From NCBI GenBank assembly GCA_903870275.1, contig CAIQCK010000002.1, forward strand, positions 1 to 64,000: a DNA stretch of 64,000 nt. Reading direction: 5' to 3'. The notes under the pieces were generated by a model. The model searched no databases and was not told where the DNA came from. It saw only the letters and a list, made by a program, of their open reading frames with translations. Positions 45,169 to 54,818 of this stretch are shown here, piece after piece; position 1 is the stretch's first letter; every line of letters starts with the position of its first letter. A program made the translations under genes and the position numbers. Source of the DNA: an uncultured bacterium. Its GTDB lineage: Bacteria; Verrucomicrobiota; Verrucomicrobiia; CAIQCK01.

Positions 45169-46869
45169 TCAGTGTTCGCGCAGCTTTGCCTGCAAATCGG
45201 GCGAAACATAAACATAGGCGCCACGGCCTTTGCTGTTTGCCCATTGCGCCACCGGAGTGCCCAATTCATGATTGGGTGACGCTTCACGCCACAAAACCAC
45301 ACCACCCGTTTTCGCAAACTCGGCAGCGATGCTCTGCACGCCGAATATCGTAAGCCCTCGCACAAAGCGAATGTCATAACGCGGCGCCAACACGTTGGGC
45401 CGTCCCCCTAATAAAAACCAGCCGCGTCGGTTGCCGCGCTCGGAAATCATTCCCCCTTCCGAAAATGCCCTCACGGGATCGCCAGGGGGCAAGCCGGATT
45501 TCCGCAGCCCGTATTGTAATTTCAGGTCCCATGCCTCGTGACTGGCCACCTCGTTCCACAAATAATCAGCAGCCTCCGCTGTAGGCAATGGATCGCGCAA
45601 CGCGCTGTTTATAGACATATAAAGCCTGGTGCCTGCGGGGACGTGGCGCTCAATCCATTCTGTGGATCCATCCGGAACATAGGAGAACCGGTTTTCAGCA
45701 ATCAATCGAATCGTTTGCACCAGAGGCAGCAGCAAACACACTGCGACCCCTACCGCTGCGACGCGCACACTTTGCCGGCATAAGAAACGAAGACTATAAC
45801 CCGCTGCCACGAACAACACCACGATGGCCGCAGTTTGATGGCGCAAATAGGGCGCGCCCCCCTTGAACATGCTCACCAACAATATCAACACATAGCCGGC
45901 CAGGAGGAAGTACTGTAAGCGCTCGCCACGCCGAGCCATGCATAGGCCTGCCACCCACAACAGAACCACCGGAATCAAACCCTGATTCCAGAGCGTTTCC
46001 AGCCACGTTGAGGCCATGGTCGGCCCCATGAACCGCACCATCAACACCGTGCGCACATTCTCGATTAGACTGGTCGCCAGCCATGGCGCCACCACCAGCG
46101 CCACCACCAGCGCCGCCAAACTTACCCGTGCCAACGCCATGAGCGACCGACCGGTCCCCAACCGCACCCAAAACATCCACCACACCAACGGCAGCAGAGT
46201 CAACGACTCCAACCGGGAACTGATGGCCAGTCCCAAGAACAACGCCGTCCAAAAACAGCAACGGTTTTTGTCCTGCATTGCAGCAGCACATAGTGCCAGC
46301 ATCCCAAACGACCAGCCAAACGCGTAAGGCCGGGCCGATCCCGCCAACTCCACGAACAATGGCAACACGGCCATCAATCCTCCCACCAAAACACCTCCGG
46401 CCAACCCCGACTGACGAAGGCCCAACACAAACCCACCGACCACGGCTGCCGTGGAGGCGATTAGCAACATGCCCAGTATAAACCAACGCAGGCTGCTCAA
46501 GTCCCGGTAGGTGTCGAACAAAGCATGGTTGATCGCAACGTAAGGCCGCAGGATCAGTGGCACGCGCCATTCTTCCGTGGAAGGCACCAGCAAATATCTT
46601 GCGGAAAGACTCGCACCCCATATCCAGCTCATCCATATCAAGGGCCCGGCCGGCGCCACCTTATAGCCCGGCGTCAGCCCCTCCAACAATTGCAATCCTC
46701 CTTGCAGATAACCGGCTTCATCTATGTCCCGCACTTCGTAGCGATGCGGAAAGTTCCATAATTGGAGCCCCATAGAGGTGACAACCAACAAGCACAAGGC
46801 AATTATCATAACCCGTCGATTGGTCGGGCCGGCTGTCAGTGATTTTGAATCCGGGTCAACAACAAACAT
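45169..46869 (-). CDS. Integral membrane GT-C-like protein (GT39/ArnT-type)
   Basis: This 566-residue protein has about ten helices. The first loop motif, RDIDEAGYLQGGLQLLEG, has the paired acidic residues of lipid-linked-sugar GT-C enzymes, and GSARPYAFGW lies in a later loop. A C-terminal periplasmic domain of about 150 residues follows. It is flanked by gaps of 205 and 179 bases with no recognised elements. The sugar and acceptor are unknown. Confidence 0.72.
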   Translation of the reverse strand: MFVVDPDSKSLTAGPTNRRVMIIALCLLVVTSMGLQLWNFPHRYEVRDIDEAGYLQGGLQLLEGLTPGYKVAPAGPLIWMSWIWGASLSARYLLVPSTEEWRVPLILRPYVAINHALFDTYRDLSSLRWFILGMLLIASTAAVVGGFVLGLRQSGLAGGVLVGGLMAVLPLFVELAGSARPYAFGWSFGMLALCAAAMQDKNRCCFWTALFLGLAISSRLESLTLLPLVWWMFWVRLGTGRSLMALARVSLAALVVALVVAPWLATSLIENVRTVLMVRFMGPTMASTWLETLWNQGLIPVVLLWVAGLCMARRGERLQYFLLAGYVLILLVSMFKGGAPYLRHQTAAIVVLFVAAGYSLRFLCRQSVRVAAVGVAVCLLLPLVQTIRLIAENRFSYVPDGSTEWIERHVPAGTRLYMSINSALRDPLPTAEAADYLWNEVASHEAWDLKLQYGLRKSGLPPGDPVRAFSEGGMISERGNRRGWFLLGGRPNVLAPRYDIRFVRGLTIFGVQSIAAEFAKTGGVVLWREASPNHELGTPVAQWANSKGRGAYVYVSPDLQAKLREH

Positions 46870-47048
46870 TTGTCCATCCTCAGATGTCTTATTTCACTTC
46901 TGACAACATCCTGTATCTTTCCACGACCAACTCTTAACGCTTGCGCTGTTCATCTCCGCGAACGCAGGCCAACAACTGAACGGCCAAAGGCAAAACGAAG
47001 ATAAAACTCAACTCACAATCATGAGCTGACTCACACCGTCCCGGCATC

Positions 47049-48503
47049 TCAATTCTCCTCCAAATACTCATCTTCTTCGTTCACGGACCAGGGATCATTC
47101 GCCTCGCCTAACAGATTACGAGCCGCCAGCAAGCCGGACAACAATGCGTGATCTTGGTTGTTATATTTATACATCCCGCCGCGGCCGATCATGTTCACAT
47201 TAGTCAATTTGCGGACGTAGTCACGAACGATGTCGAAACTGGGATTATAGCCGACATAGTAGGTGGGGTAGGCATTCTTCTCCCGCACCACGAAGCCGCC
47301 CGCCACACTGCCCTGTTGTATTAGTCCCATCCGGTGCAATTCATCAGTCGCCAGTTGGATCAGGTCTTTGTCCGCCATTTTCCAAATGGGGTCGATGCGG
47401 AAACAGAAATATTCGGCTGCCAGCCCATGTGCGTTCTTGGCCGGCACCATCTCCTTGCTGAAGTTTGCGTAGTTGGTCAGCCGCGCCATCTGCATTTCCG
47501 GCGCATGAACATAAATCCAGTTGTCCGGAAACGGGTTGTTGCCAAAGTGAAGCAGATTGACGGTAATGTGGTCACGATACCGAAGTCGTGCCGCCGCCTC
47601 CCGCACTTCTTGCGGCGCCGGCGGTGTGAGCTTCTCCACAAACTCCGTTATCGGCAAACTCGATAAAACATGGTCGCCAGCCTCCACGGTAAACGTCCGC
47701 TGATCCGAACACCGGAGCGCCGTCAGCCGCATTCCGTCGCGTTCGATCTGTTCCACCGTTGTATTCAGACATATCTTGCCGCCGCCCGCGCAGATAAGCT
47801 CGGCCATTTTCTCGTAGAGCATTCCAGCGCCTCGGCGCGGATAGAGAAAGTGATCCGCCAGGGTTCGGATGTTGCCGCGGTTGCCGATGAACGCGGCTCT
47901 CACCACTTTCCAGAGATTCAATCCGCGGATGCGCTGCGCGGCCCACTCGGCGCCAATCTGAGAGCAGGGGATGCCCCACACTTTTTCAGTATAGGTCTTA
48001 AAGAAAGTCTCATACAGCCGGCGGCCAAAATGAAACGTAATCCATTCCTCGAAAGACTCGGCTTCGCGGTTGCGATAAAACAACCTGGCGAAAACATAGC
48101 TGCAAAATGCCGCCAGGGAACGCCAAACTCCAAGGCCTATCAAAGCGTTTGTCGCTTTGAGCGGATAATAAAAGAAACGTTTTTGGCAGTAAATGCGCGT
48201 CAAGCGCGGCACTTCAAGCAAATCCGTGCCCAGCACATCGCGCCACACCTGGTTGATAGTGTTGTTCTTTGTAAAAAATCGATGCGGGCCCACATCGAAA
48301 CGAAATCCTTCAAATTGGTGTGTTCGGGCCAATCCACCCACGATCTCGTTTTGGTCCAGTATCGTGCAGCGCACTTGGCGCCGGGTCAGTTCGTGACCGG
48401 CCCCAAGTCCAGCGGGACCCGCACCCAAAATAAAAACATGAAACAGCCTCTCTGCTTTCTTGTTGGTTGTTGCTGTCATCTGTAAAGGATTAGGTTCGTC
48501 CAT
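47049..48503 (-). CDS. FAD-dependent amine-oxidase-fold oxidoreductase of the glycan locus
   Basis: This 484-residue protein has the dinucleotide-binding motif FILGAGPAGLGAG, then GGLARTHQFEGFRFDVGPHRFF, which resembles UDP-galactopyranose mutase and protoporphyrinogen-oxidase relatives. The C-terminal GRGGMYKYNNQDHALLSG completes the FAD site. The ATG at 48503 is preferred; the frame is open 21 codons further, and another ATG lies at 48479. Relatives are frequent in polysaccharide loci, but the reaction is not established. Confidence 0.78.
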   Translation of the reverse strand: MDEPNPLQMTATTNKKAERLFHVFILGAGPAGLGAGHELTRRQVRCTILDQNEIVGGLARTHQFEGFRFDVGPHRFFTKNNTINQVWRDVLGTDLLEVPRLTRIYCQKRFFYYPLKATNALIGLGVWRSLAAFCSYVFARLFYRNREAESFEEWITFHFGRRLYETFFKTYTEKVWGIPCSQIGAEWAAQRIRGLNLWKVVRAAFIGNRGNIRTLADHFLYPRRGAGMLYEKMAELICAGGGKICLNTTVEQIERDGMRLTALRCSDQRTFTVEAGDHVLSSLPITEFVEKLTPPAPQEVREAAARLRYRDHITVNLLHFGNNPFPDNWIYVHAPEMQMARLTNYANFSKEMVPAKNAHGLAAEYFCFRIDPIWKMADKDLIQLATDELHRMGLIQQGSVAGGFVVREKNAYPTYYVGYNPSFDIVRDYVRKLTNVNMIGRGGMYKYNNQDHALLSGLLAARNLLGEANDPWSVNEEDEYLEEN

Positions 48504-48562
48504 CACGCCCGACTCTATAAAACAACTCGATTGCCAAACGCCAGCGCAAAGCACACCAAGAC

Positions 48563-51031
48563 TCAACGTGGCAGTGGGCGACCAAGCTGATTTGCTCTGT
48601 CCAACATGAGCACAACGCCCGCGCCGGGCGGCAACTCCAGCGGAAACGTCGTGGAAACCTCCGTCGTCTCGCGCGGCAGCGGACTGGCGCCGCCATCGAC
48701 GCTGAGGTTCAACACGCGGCCGAAGTGGTCGTTGGCAATGACCACCGTTTTCACCGGCGCGTAAGGTGAGAGATTGATCGCGACGGCGAAGGACGTCCGC
48801 GGGTTCTCCGTTGGCCGCCAGTCGAGGTAAAGGTTGCGCTCCGGCGACTCAATCTCGCGCTTGACGCGGTCGTGAAGTTTCCATGGCCAGTAGTCGCGAA
48901 GTTGTTTCACGTCGTCGAACGGCGCCAACGACACGACGATCTCGCCGCGGCCATATTTCGTCCGGATCGCCAGCGGTTCGCCCGCGTCGTCGGAGGCCAT
49001 GACAACGCAACCCGATTTCAACCGCGACGCATCCACGTGCCACACCGCGGGAGGGGCATCCGGCCTGTCCGCCATGGGAATGGAGATGCCCCTTGTTTCC
49101 CCTCCCTTACCCTGCCGCGCTTCATCCACGCCGAATACCTCCCACATCAGCCGCGCCAGCCGCCGGCCCCAGGGATCGAACAATCCCGGCAGTTCCGAAC
49201 AGAGCAGCGTGCCGCCGTTCTCCACCCATGACAGCAGCGCGTCCTGCAACCCGCCCGGCAAATGCGTCGCGCCGCCGAGCGCCAGCACGTTGTAATCGCC
49301 GAGCGCCTTGGGATAATCGCGGATCATCTCCTCGCAGATCACTGCCGGCTGCCAGCCGCCGCCCCAAAAGTTCTCGAAGAACCAGCTCTCCTGCCGTTCC
49401 GCCGCCGCGTTCATCAGCCGCGACGAAGCGGAACAGACCACGCCGAGCTTCGGGCCGGCGGGCCGCGTCACCGCGAACACCGGCCACAACCGCTTGATCT
49501 GGCGCGCCGTCTCTTCCAACACCGGCGTCGCCTCCGGCACGCTGACGCCGTCCTTGCCGGCGGCCAGTTGCAGCCAGAGATTGCGCGTCGCGACGTTGTC
49601 GAGCCAGCGCGCGGCCGGCCCGTGCAGCCAGCGGCCTTCCGGCGCGCTCCAGTCAAACGAATCCGCCCAGAGCCGCCGGTTGATTTGTTTTGCGAGCGTT
49701 GAAGCCAGCGCCCGCGTCTCGCCGCCACCGGGAAATTCGCGCGAGTCGCCGCCGCCATCGGTCAGCGAGTAATGCGAGCAGCCGGCCGTGCGCTGAATGG
49801 AATAGTAATCGAGCGGCCGTGCGCGCCACGCTTCGCCGGCCAGCCGGTCCAGCCGCAGCAGCAGATAGGCGCGCGGCGCGCCGCGGCGGGCCGCCTGCAT
49901 CGTCTCGTGCAGCGTCCGTGTAACCGACTCCTGCCAGAACGTGACGGCGTCGCGCCACGTGGCGGTTTGCCCGGCGTCGGGCCAGACAACGTCGTCGAAT
50001 TGTTTCAACTTCGCGTTCCACCGGCCATTCAGGTCGCCGACGGTGGCATAGGTGTTCGTCAGCCAACCGTGAAATGCTGTCAGCTTCAGCAATGAGACGC
50101 TGGCGACCGGCGGCACCGACACGGAGAACGCAATACCGACCAGGTTCGTCTGGCTCTTCAGCGCCGCGGCTTGCGATTCGATGCCGCGTGTGAAGTTGGT
50201 GCGCGCCCGGGAATCGAACAACACGTCGTCGCCCAGCGGCAACGTGAGCCGCGCGAACAGGTTGGTGCCGACGGCGATGCGGAACCTGGGAACGATCAGA
50301 TTTTGCGGAAAAAACTGGCCGAAGCTGACGCGAAGTTCCGGCGGCGGCGGCAGAACCGGGCGCGCCGCGGTTTCGGCGGGCGTCGCCGCGGACGGCGCGC
50401 CCGTCAGGAGCTGGACATCGGCGAGATAGAACCGCGCTTGGCGCGCGTCGCCGCCGTCAACCCCGCGAGGCTGGTCGAGGCCGATGGCCAGTGACTGAAG
50501 CTGCGAGAGGTCGAGCGGGCCGGCTTTGGAAAGATCCAGGTCGAATTCGTTCCACCCCGGCGCGCCGAACGGGAGCGGTTGCGCGGCGACGAAGCGATGA
50601 CCGGCCCGGTCGGTGAGCGCCAGGTCGAGCGGCGTCTCGAACGCTTCCTCGGCGACCGTGCACAGACGCAGCGTGGCGAAGCCGGTCCAGTTGGTGCGCG
50701 TCAGCGCCAGGGTCGCCCAGCGCGGGCCGTCGCCGCTCAACGGCAGCGTCATGCGCAACGCGATGGCGGATTTGCCGCCAACGGAAACGAACGCCGCGCC
50801 GCCGACGCGCACGCGGCCGGTGCCGCTCCAATTCTGCGCCTTCGCGGCTTCGTCGAGAACGACTGTTTGCGCGGAGGCGGAGAAAGCGACGAGGAAAAGC
50901 CACAGGTGAACACGGATAAACACGGATAACAATGACTTGGCTGAACGACGCGGAAGCGGGCGGCCAGTTACGATCCGATTCGGATGTGACTTCAGACGAG
51001 CCCAAAACGATCCGTGTCCGTCCGTGTTCAT
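48563..51031 (-). CDS. Secreted protein with beta-galactosidase-like segments
   Basis: This 822-residue protein has a signal-type hydrophobic stretch (VHLWLFLVAFSASA) at residues 41-54. A beta-sandwich-like carbohydrate-binding region follows to about 210. The central part includes AFHGWLTNTYATVGDLNGRWNAK, which resembles GH42/agarase TIM-barrel entry loops, and the C-terminus resembles a trimerisation domain (GGTLLCSELPG then YGRGEIVVSLAP). No catalytic acid pair could be fixed. The first 36 residues are encoded within a 29-base inverted repeat unit, so TTG at 50932 or GTG at 50923 may be the real start. Confidence 0.6.
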   Translation of the reverse strand: MNTDGHGSFWARLKSHPNRIVTGRPLPRRSAKSLLSVFIRVHLWLFLVAFSASAQTVVLDEAAKAQNWSGTGRVRVGGAAFVSVGGKSAIALRMTLPLSGDGPRWATLALTRTNWTGFATLRLCTVAEEAFETPLDLALTDRAGHRFVAAQPLPFGAPGWNEFDLDLSKAGPLDLSQLQSLAIGLDQPRGVDGGDARQARFYLADVQLLTGAPSAATPAETAARPVLPPPPELRVSFGQFFPQNLIVPRFRIAVGTNLFARLTLPLGDDVLFDSRARTNFTRGIESQAAALKSQTNLVGIAFSVSVPPVASVSLLKLTAFHGWLTNTYATVGDLNGRWNAKLKQFDDVVWPDAGQTATWRDAVTFWQESVTRTLHETMQAARRGAPRAYLLLRLDRLAGEAWRARPLDYYSIQRTAGCSHYSLTDGGGDSREFPGGGETRALASTLAKQINRRLWADSFDWSAPEGRWLHGPAARWLDNVATRNLWLQLAAGKDGVSVPEATPVLEETARQIKRLWPVFAVTRPAGPKLGVVCSASSRLMNAAAERQESWFFENFWGGGWQPAVICEEMIRDYPKALGDYNVLALGGATHLPGGLQDALLSWVENGGTLLCSELPGLFDPWGRRLARLMWEVFGVDEARQGKGGETRGISIPMADRPDAPPAVWHVDASRLKSGCVVMASDDAGEPLAIRTKYGRGEIVVSLAPFDDVKQLRDYWPWKLHDRVKREIESPERNLYLDWRPTENPRTSFAVAINLSPYAPVKTVVIANDHFGRVLNLSVDGGASPLPRETTEVSTTFPLELPPGAGVVLMLDRANQLGRPLPR

Positions 51032-51038
51032 CCGTGGC
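50899..51038. repeat. Inverted repeat around the N-terminus of the secreted protein
   Basis: The 29-base arms at 50899-50927 and about 51010-51038 match at 24 positions in inverted orientation, with inner repeats of the type AACACGGA. The arms enclose about 80 bases. The whole looks like a small non-autonomous repeat unit placed between the response regulator and this gene. Confidence 0.55.
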
Positions 51039-51058
51039 TTCGATCCGCCGGCGCGCGC

Positions 51059-52513
<1,455 letters not shown>

Positions 52514-52543
52514 GACCGGGTTGCGTTCGTGCCTTATGGTGAA

Positions 52544-52558
52544 GCGGCTTTCAGCCGC
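52544..52558. promoter_or_regulatory. Palindrome in the divergent promoter region
   Basis: GCGGCT-N3-AGCCGC is a perfect inverted repeat in the 115-base gap between the response regulator and the M50 peptidase gene. It could be a regulator site or a transcript hairpin; no -24/-12 sigma54 promoter was recognised. Confidence 0.35.
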
Positions 52559-52628
52559 CCATCGGGGCGGTTGAAATCTAAGAGTCGCGCGAACCGAAGT
52601 AAAACGAATTTATGGAAGCAGCTAATTG

Positions 52629-53747
52629 ATGAAATGGTCGCTGACCATCGCCAAAGTGTTCGGCATCCGGATACGGGTGCACTTCACGTTTTTGCTGTTG
52701 CTGCTCTTGGTGGAAGGCGAATGGTCGGAGGCGGGCTGGGTCGCGGCGGCGTGGAGCGCCATATTTATCGTGGCCACTTTTACCTGCGTGGCACTGCACG
52801 AACTGGGCCACAGCTTGGTGGCGCAACGGTTCGGCGTGAAGGTAAGTTCCATCACGTTGTTGCCCATCGGCGGCGTGGCGGCCTTGCGCTCGATCCCGCA
52901 GAAGCCGGCGCACGAGATCGCCATCACTGTGGCCGGCCCCTTGGTGAACGTCGTGATTTTCGCCGTTCTTTACGCGGTCGCGGTTTGGGTGCCGTTTAAG
53001 GTGCCGTATTATCCCGGATTGATGTTGACGCCCGGCCTGCCGACGAGTTGGGCGGAACTGATCGGCGTTATGTTGTTGGTCAACAAATTGATGATCGCGT
53101 TCAACCTAATCCCCGCCTACCCGATGGACGGCGGCCGCCTGTTCCGCGCGTCGCTGGCGTGCTGGCTGCCGTATCCGAGGGCGACGGCCATTGCGGCGAC
53201 CCTGGGAAGGACGATCTCGATTGGATTCGTGGTGTATGGTTTGTATCAAGGCCTGATTCTTCTCTGCGTCATCGGTGTGATCATTTTCTTTGCCGCCGGC
53301 GCGGAGGAAAAAACGGTGCGGGTGCACAGCGCGTTGCAGGACGTGGGCGTCGGAACCATCATGACGCCGGTGTTTGTCACCGTCGGACCGGACGACGCGG
53401 CGAGCGACTGCAAGCCGTGGATTTTCCAACGCGGCCAGGACGATTTCCCGGTGATGGCGGACGGCTACCTCGTCGGCCTGTTGACGCGCGAAGCAGTGTT
53501 GGAGGCGGCGCGGCAGGCGGGCGGCGCGGCGCGCGCGGCGGATTTGATGACGAAAGATTTCCCCTGCACGCGGCCGGACGCGCCGGTGTCGGCGGTGCAT
53601 GACGCGATGCTCGCCGCCGGGCAGCGCACGGTTCCGGTGATGGAAGACGGCCGGCTTGTCGGGCTGCTGACGCTCGACAACATCAGCCGGTATTTTACCG
53701 TCCATCCAGCGGGAGTCGGAAAGACGCGCACAGGCACCGCCGCGTAG
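52629..53747 (+). CDS. Site-2-protease-like M50 metallopeptidase with two CBS domains
   Basis: This 372-residue membrane protein has the zinc motif His57-Glu-Leu-Gly-His61 (HELGH) and the third ligand Asp167 in NLIPAYPMDGGR. About six helices end near residue 225. Two CBS-type domains follow (VGTIMTPVFVTVGPDD and AADLMTKDFPCTRPDAPVS), which usually sense adenine nucleotides. This is the S2P group III layout of SpoIVFB-like proteases. Substrates are unknown; transmembrane anti-sigma factors are typical targets. A TTG sits one codon before the chosen ATG. Confidence 0.92.
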   Translation: MKWSLTIAKVFGIRIRVHFTFLLLLLLVEGEWSEAGWVAAAWSAIFIVATFTCVALHELGHSLVAQRFGVKVSSITLLPIGGVAALRSIPQKPAHEIAITVAGPLVNVVIFAVLYAVAVWVPFKVPYYPGLMLTPGLPTSWAELIGVMLLVNKLMIAFNLIPAYPMDGGRLFRASLACWLPYPRATAIAATLGRTISIGFVVYGLYQGLILLCVIGVIIFFAAGAEEKTVRVHSALQDVGVGTIMTPVFVTVGPDDAASDCKPWIFQRGQDDFPVMADGYLVGLLTREAVLEAARQAGGAARAADLMTKDFPCTRPDAPVSAVHDAMLAAGQRTVPVMEDGRLVGLLTLDNISRYFTVHPAGVGKTRTGTAA

Positions 53748-53802
53748 GCTGCCGCGCGGACTTGACTTTGCGGCGGCTTGCCGCAACGCTCCGCCCATTC
53801 CT

Positions 53803-54771
53803 ATGAAACGAATCGGCGTTTATACCAGCGGGGGCGATGCGCCGGGCATGAATGCCTGCATCCGCGCCATCGTCCGCACAGCCATCACCCGCGGTCTCGA
53901 AGTCACCGGCATCGAGCATGGTTACGCCGGGATGATCGCGGGATCGTTCCTCCCGATGAACCTGCGCTCGGTCTCGAACATCATCCAGCGCGGCGGCACG
54001 ATCCTGAAAAGCTCGCGTTGCCCGGAGTTCATGACGCGGGAGGGCAAGGCGAAGGCGGCGGCGAACCTGCGCGCGGCGGGCGTGGACGGCGTCATCGGCA
54101 TCGGCGGCAACGGCACCTCCGAGGGCGCGCACAACCTCTGGCTCCAGGAGCGCCTGCCGGTCCTCATCTGCGCCTCGACGATTGACAACGATCTCTATGG
54201 CTCCGACTACACGATTGGGTTCGACACGGCGACGAACACGGCGTTGGAGGCGATTGACCGACTGCGCGACACGGCGGCGTCGCACGACCGCACGTCGTTC
54301 GTGGAGGTGATGGGCCGCAACAACGGTTACCTCGCGCTCTACGCGGGACTGGCCGGCGGCGCGGAGGAAATCATCATTCCCGAAGTGCCCACGGACGTGC
54401 CGGCGCTTTGCGAGCGGCTGGCCGGGATGCGCGCGCGCGGCAAGACCAGCAGCATCGTCGTGATGGCCGAGGGGCAGGTGTCCGGCGGCATTTTCCCACT
54501 GGCGGAGGAGGTCCGCAAGCGCACCGGCCTCGATGTGCGTGTGACGGTGTTGGGCCACACGCAACGCGGCGGGTCGCCGGTCGCGCGCGACCGCGTCATG
54601 GCCAGCCGCATGGGATGGGCGGCGGTGGAGGCGATGCAGGCGGGCGAAACGGACAAACTGGTCGGCATCATCAACGGCCAGCCTCACCTGACGCCCCTCG
54701 AAGAAGCCTACACGAAGAAAAAGCCGATTGATCAGAAGTTGATGGACCTCGCCTACATCCTGGCGAGGTGA
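53803..54771 (+). CDS. pfkA: 6-phosphofructokinase with altered donor-site residues
   Basis: This 322-residue enzyme has the N-terminal GGDAPGMNACIR, the catalytic TIDND (Asp128) and the substrate segment EVMGRNNGYLAL, all typical of PfkA, which phosphorylates fructose 6-phosphate in glycolysis. The GGDGS motif that binds Mg-ATP in E. coli is GGNGT here (Asn103 for Asp). The residue before TIDND, Gly in ATP enzymes and Lys in pyrophosphate enzymes, is Ser (ICASTIDND). The phosphoryl donor is therefore uncertain. Length is normal. Confidence 0.9.
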   Translation: MKRIGVYTSGGDAPGMNACIRAIVRTAITRGLEVTGIEHGYAGMIAGSFLPMNLRSVSNIIQRGGTILKSSRCPEFMTREGKAKAAANLRAAGVDGVIGIGGNGTSEGAHNLWLQERLPVLICASTIDNDLYGSDYTIGFDTATNTALEAIDRLRDTAASHDRTSFVEVMGRNNGYLALYAGLAGGAEEIIIPEVPTDVPALCERLAGMRARGKTSSIVVMAEGQVSGGIFPLAEEVRKRTGLDVRVTVLGHTQRGGSPVARDRVMASRMGWAAVEAMQAGETDKLVGIINGQPHLTPLEEAYTKKKPIDQKLMDLAYILAR

Positions 54772-54773
54772 TG

Positions 54774-54809
54774 AAAAAAAATCCCCCGGTTTGCCGGTAA
54801 AGACCGGGG
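54774..54809 (-). terminator. Terminator-like hairpin on the minus strand
   Basis: CCCCGGT (54784-54790) and ACCGGGG (54803-54809) form a strong stem around 12 bases. A run of A at 54774-54781 becomes a U-run after the stem only in minus-strand transcripts. It lies between two plus-strand genes, so its use is unclear. Confidence 0.35.
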
Positions 54810-54818
54810 CTTCAAACA

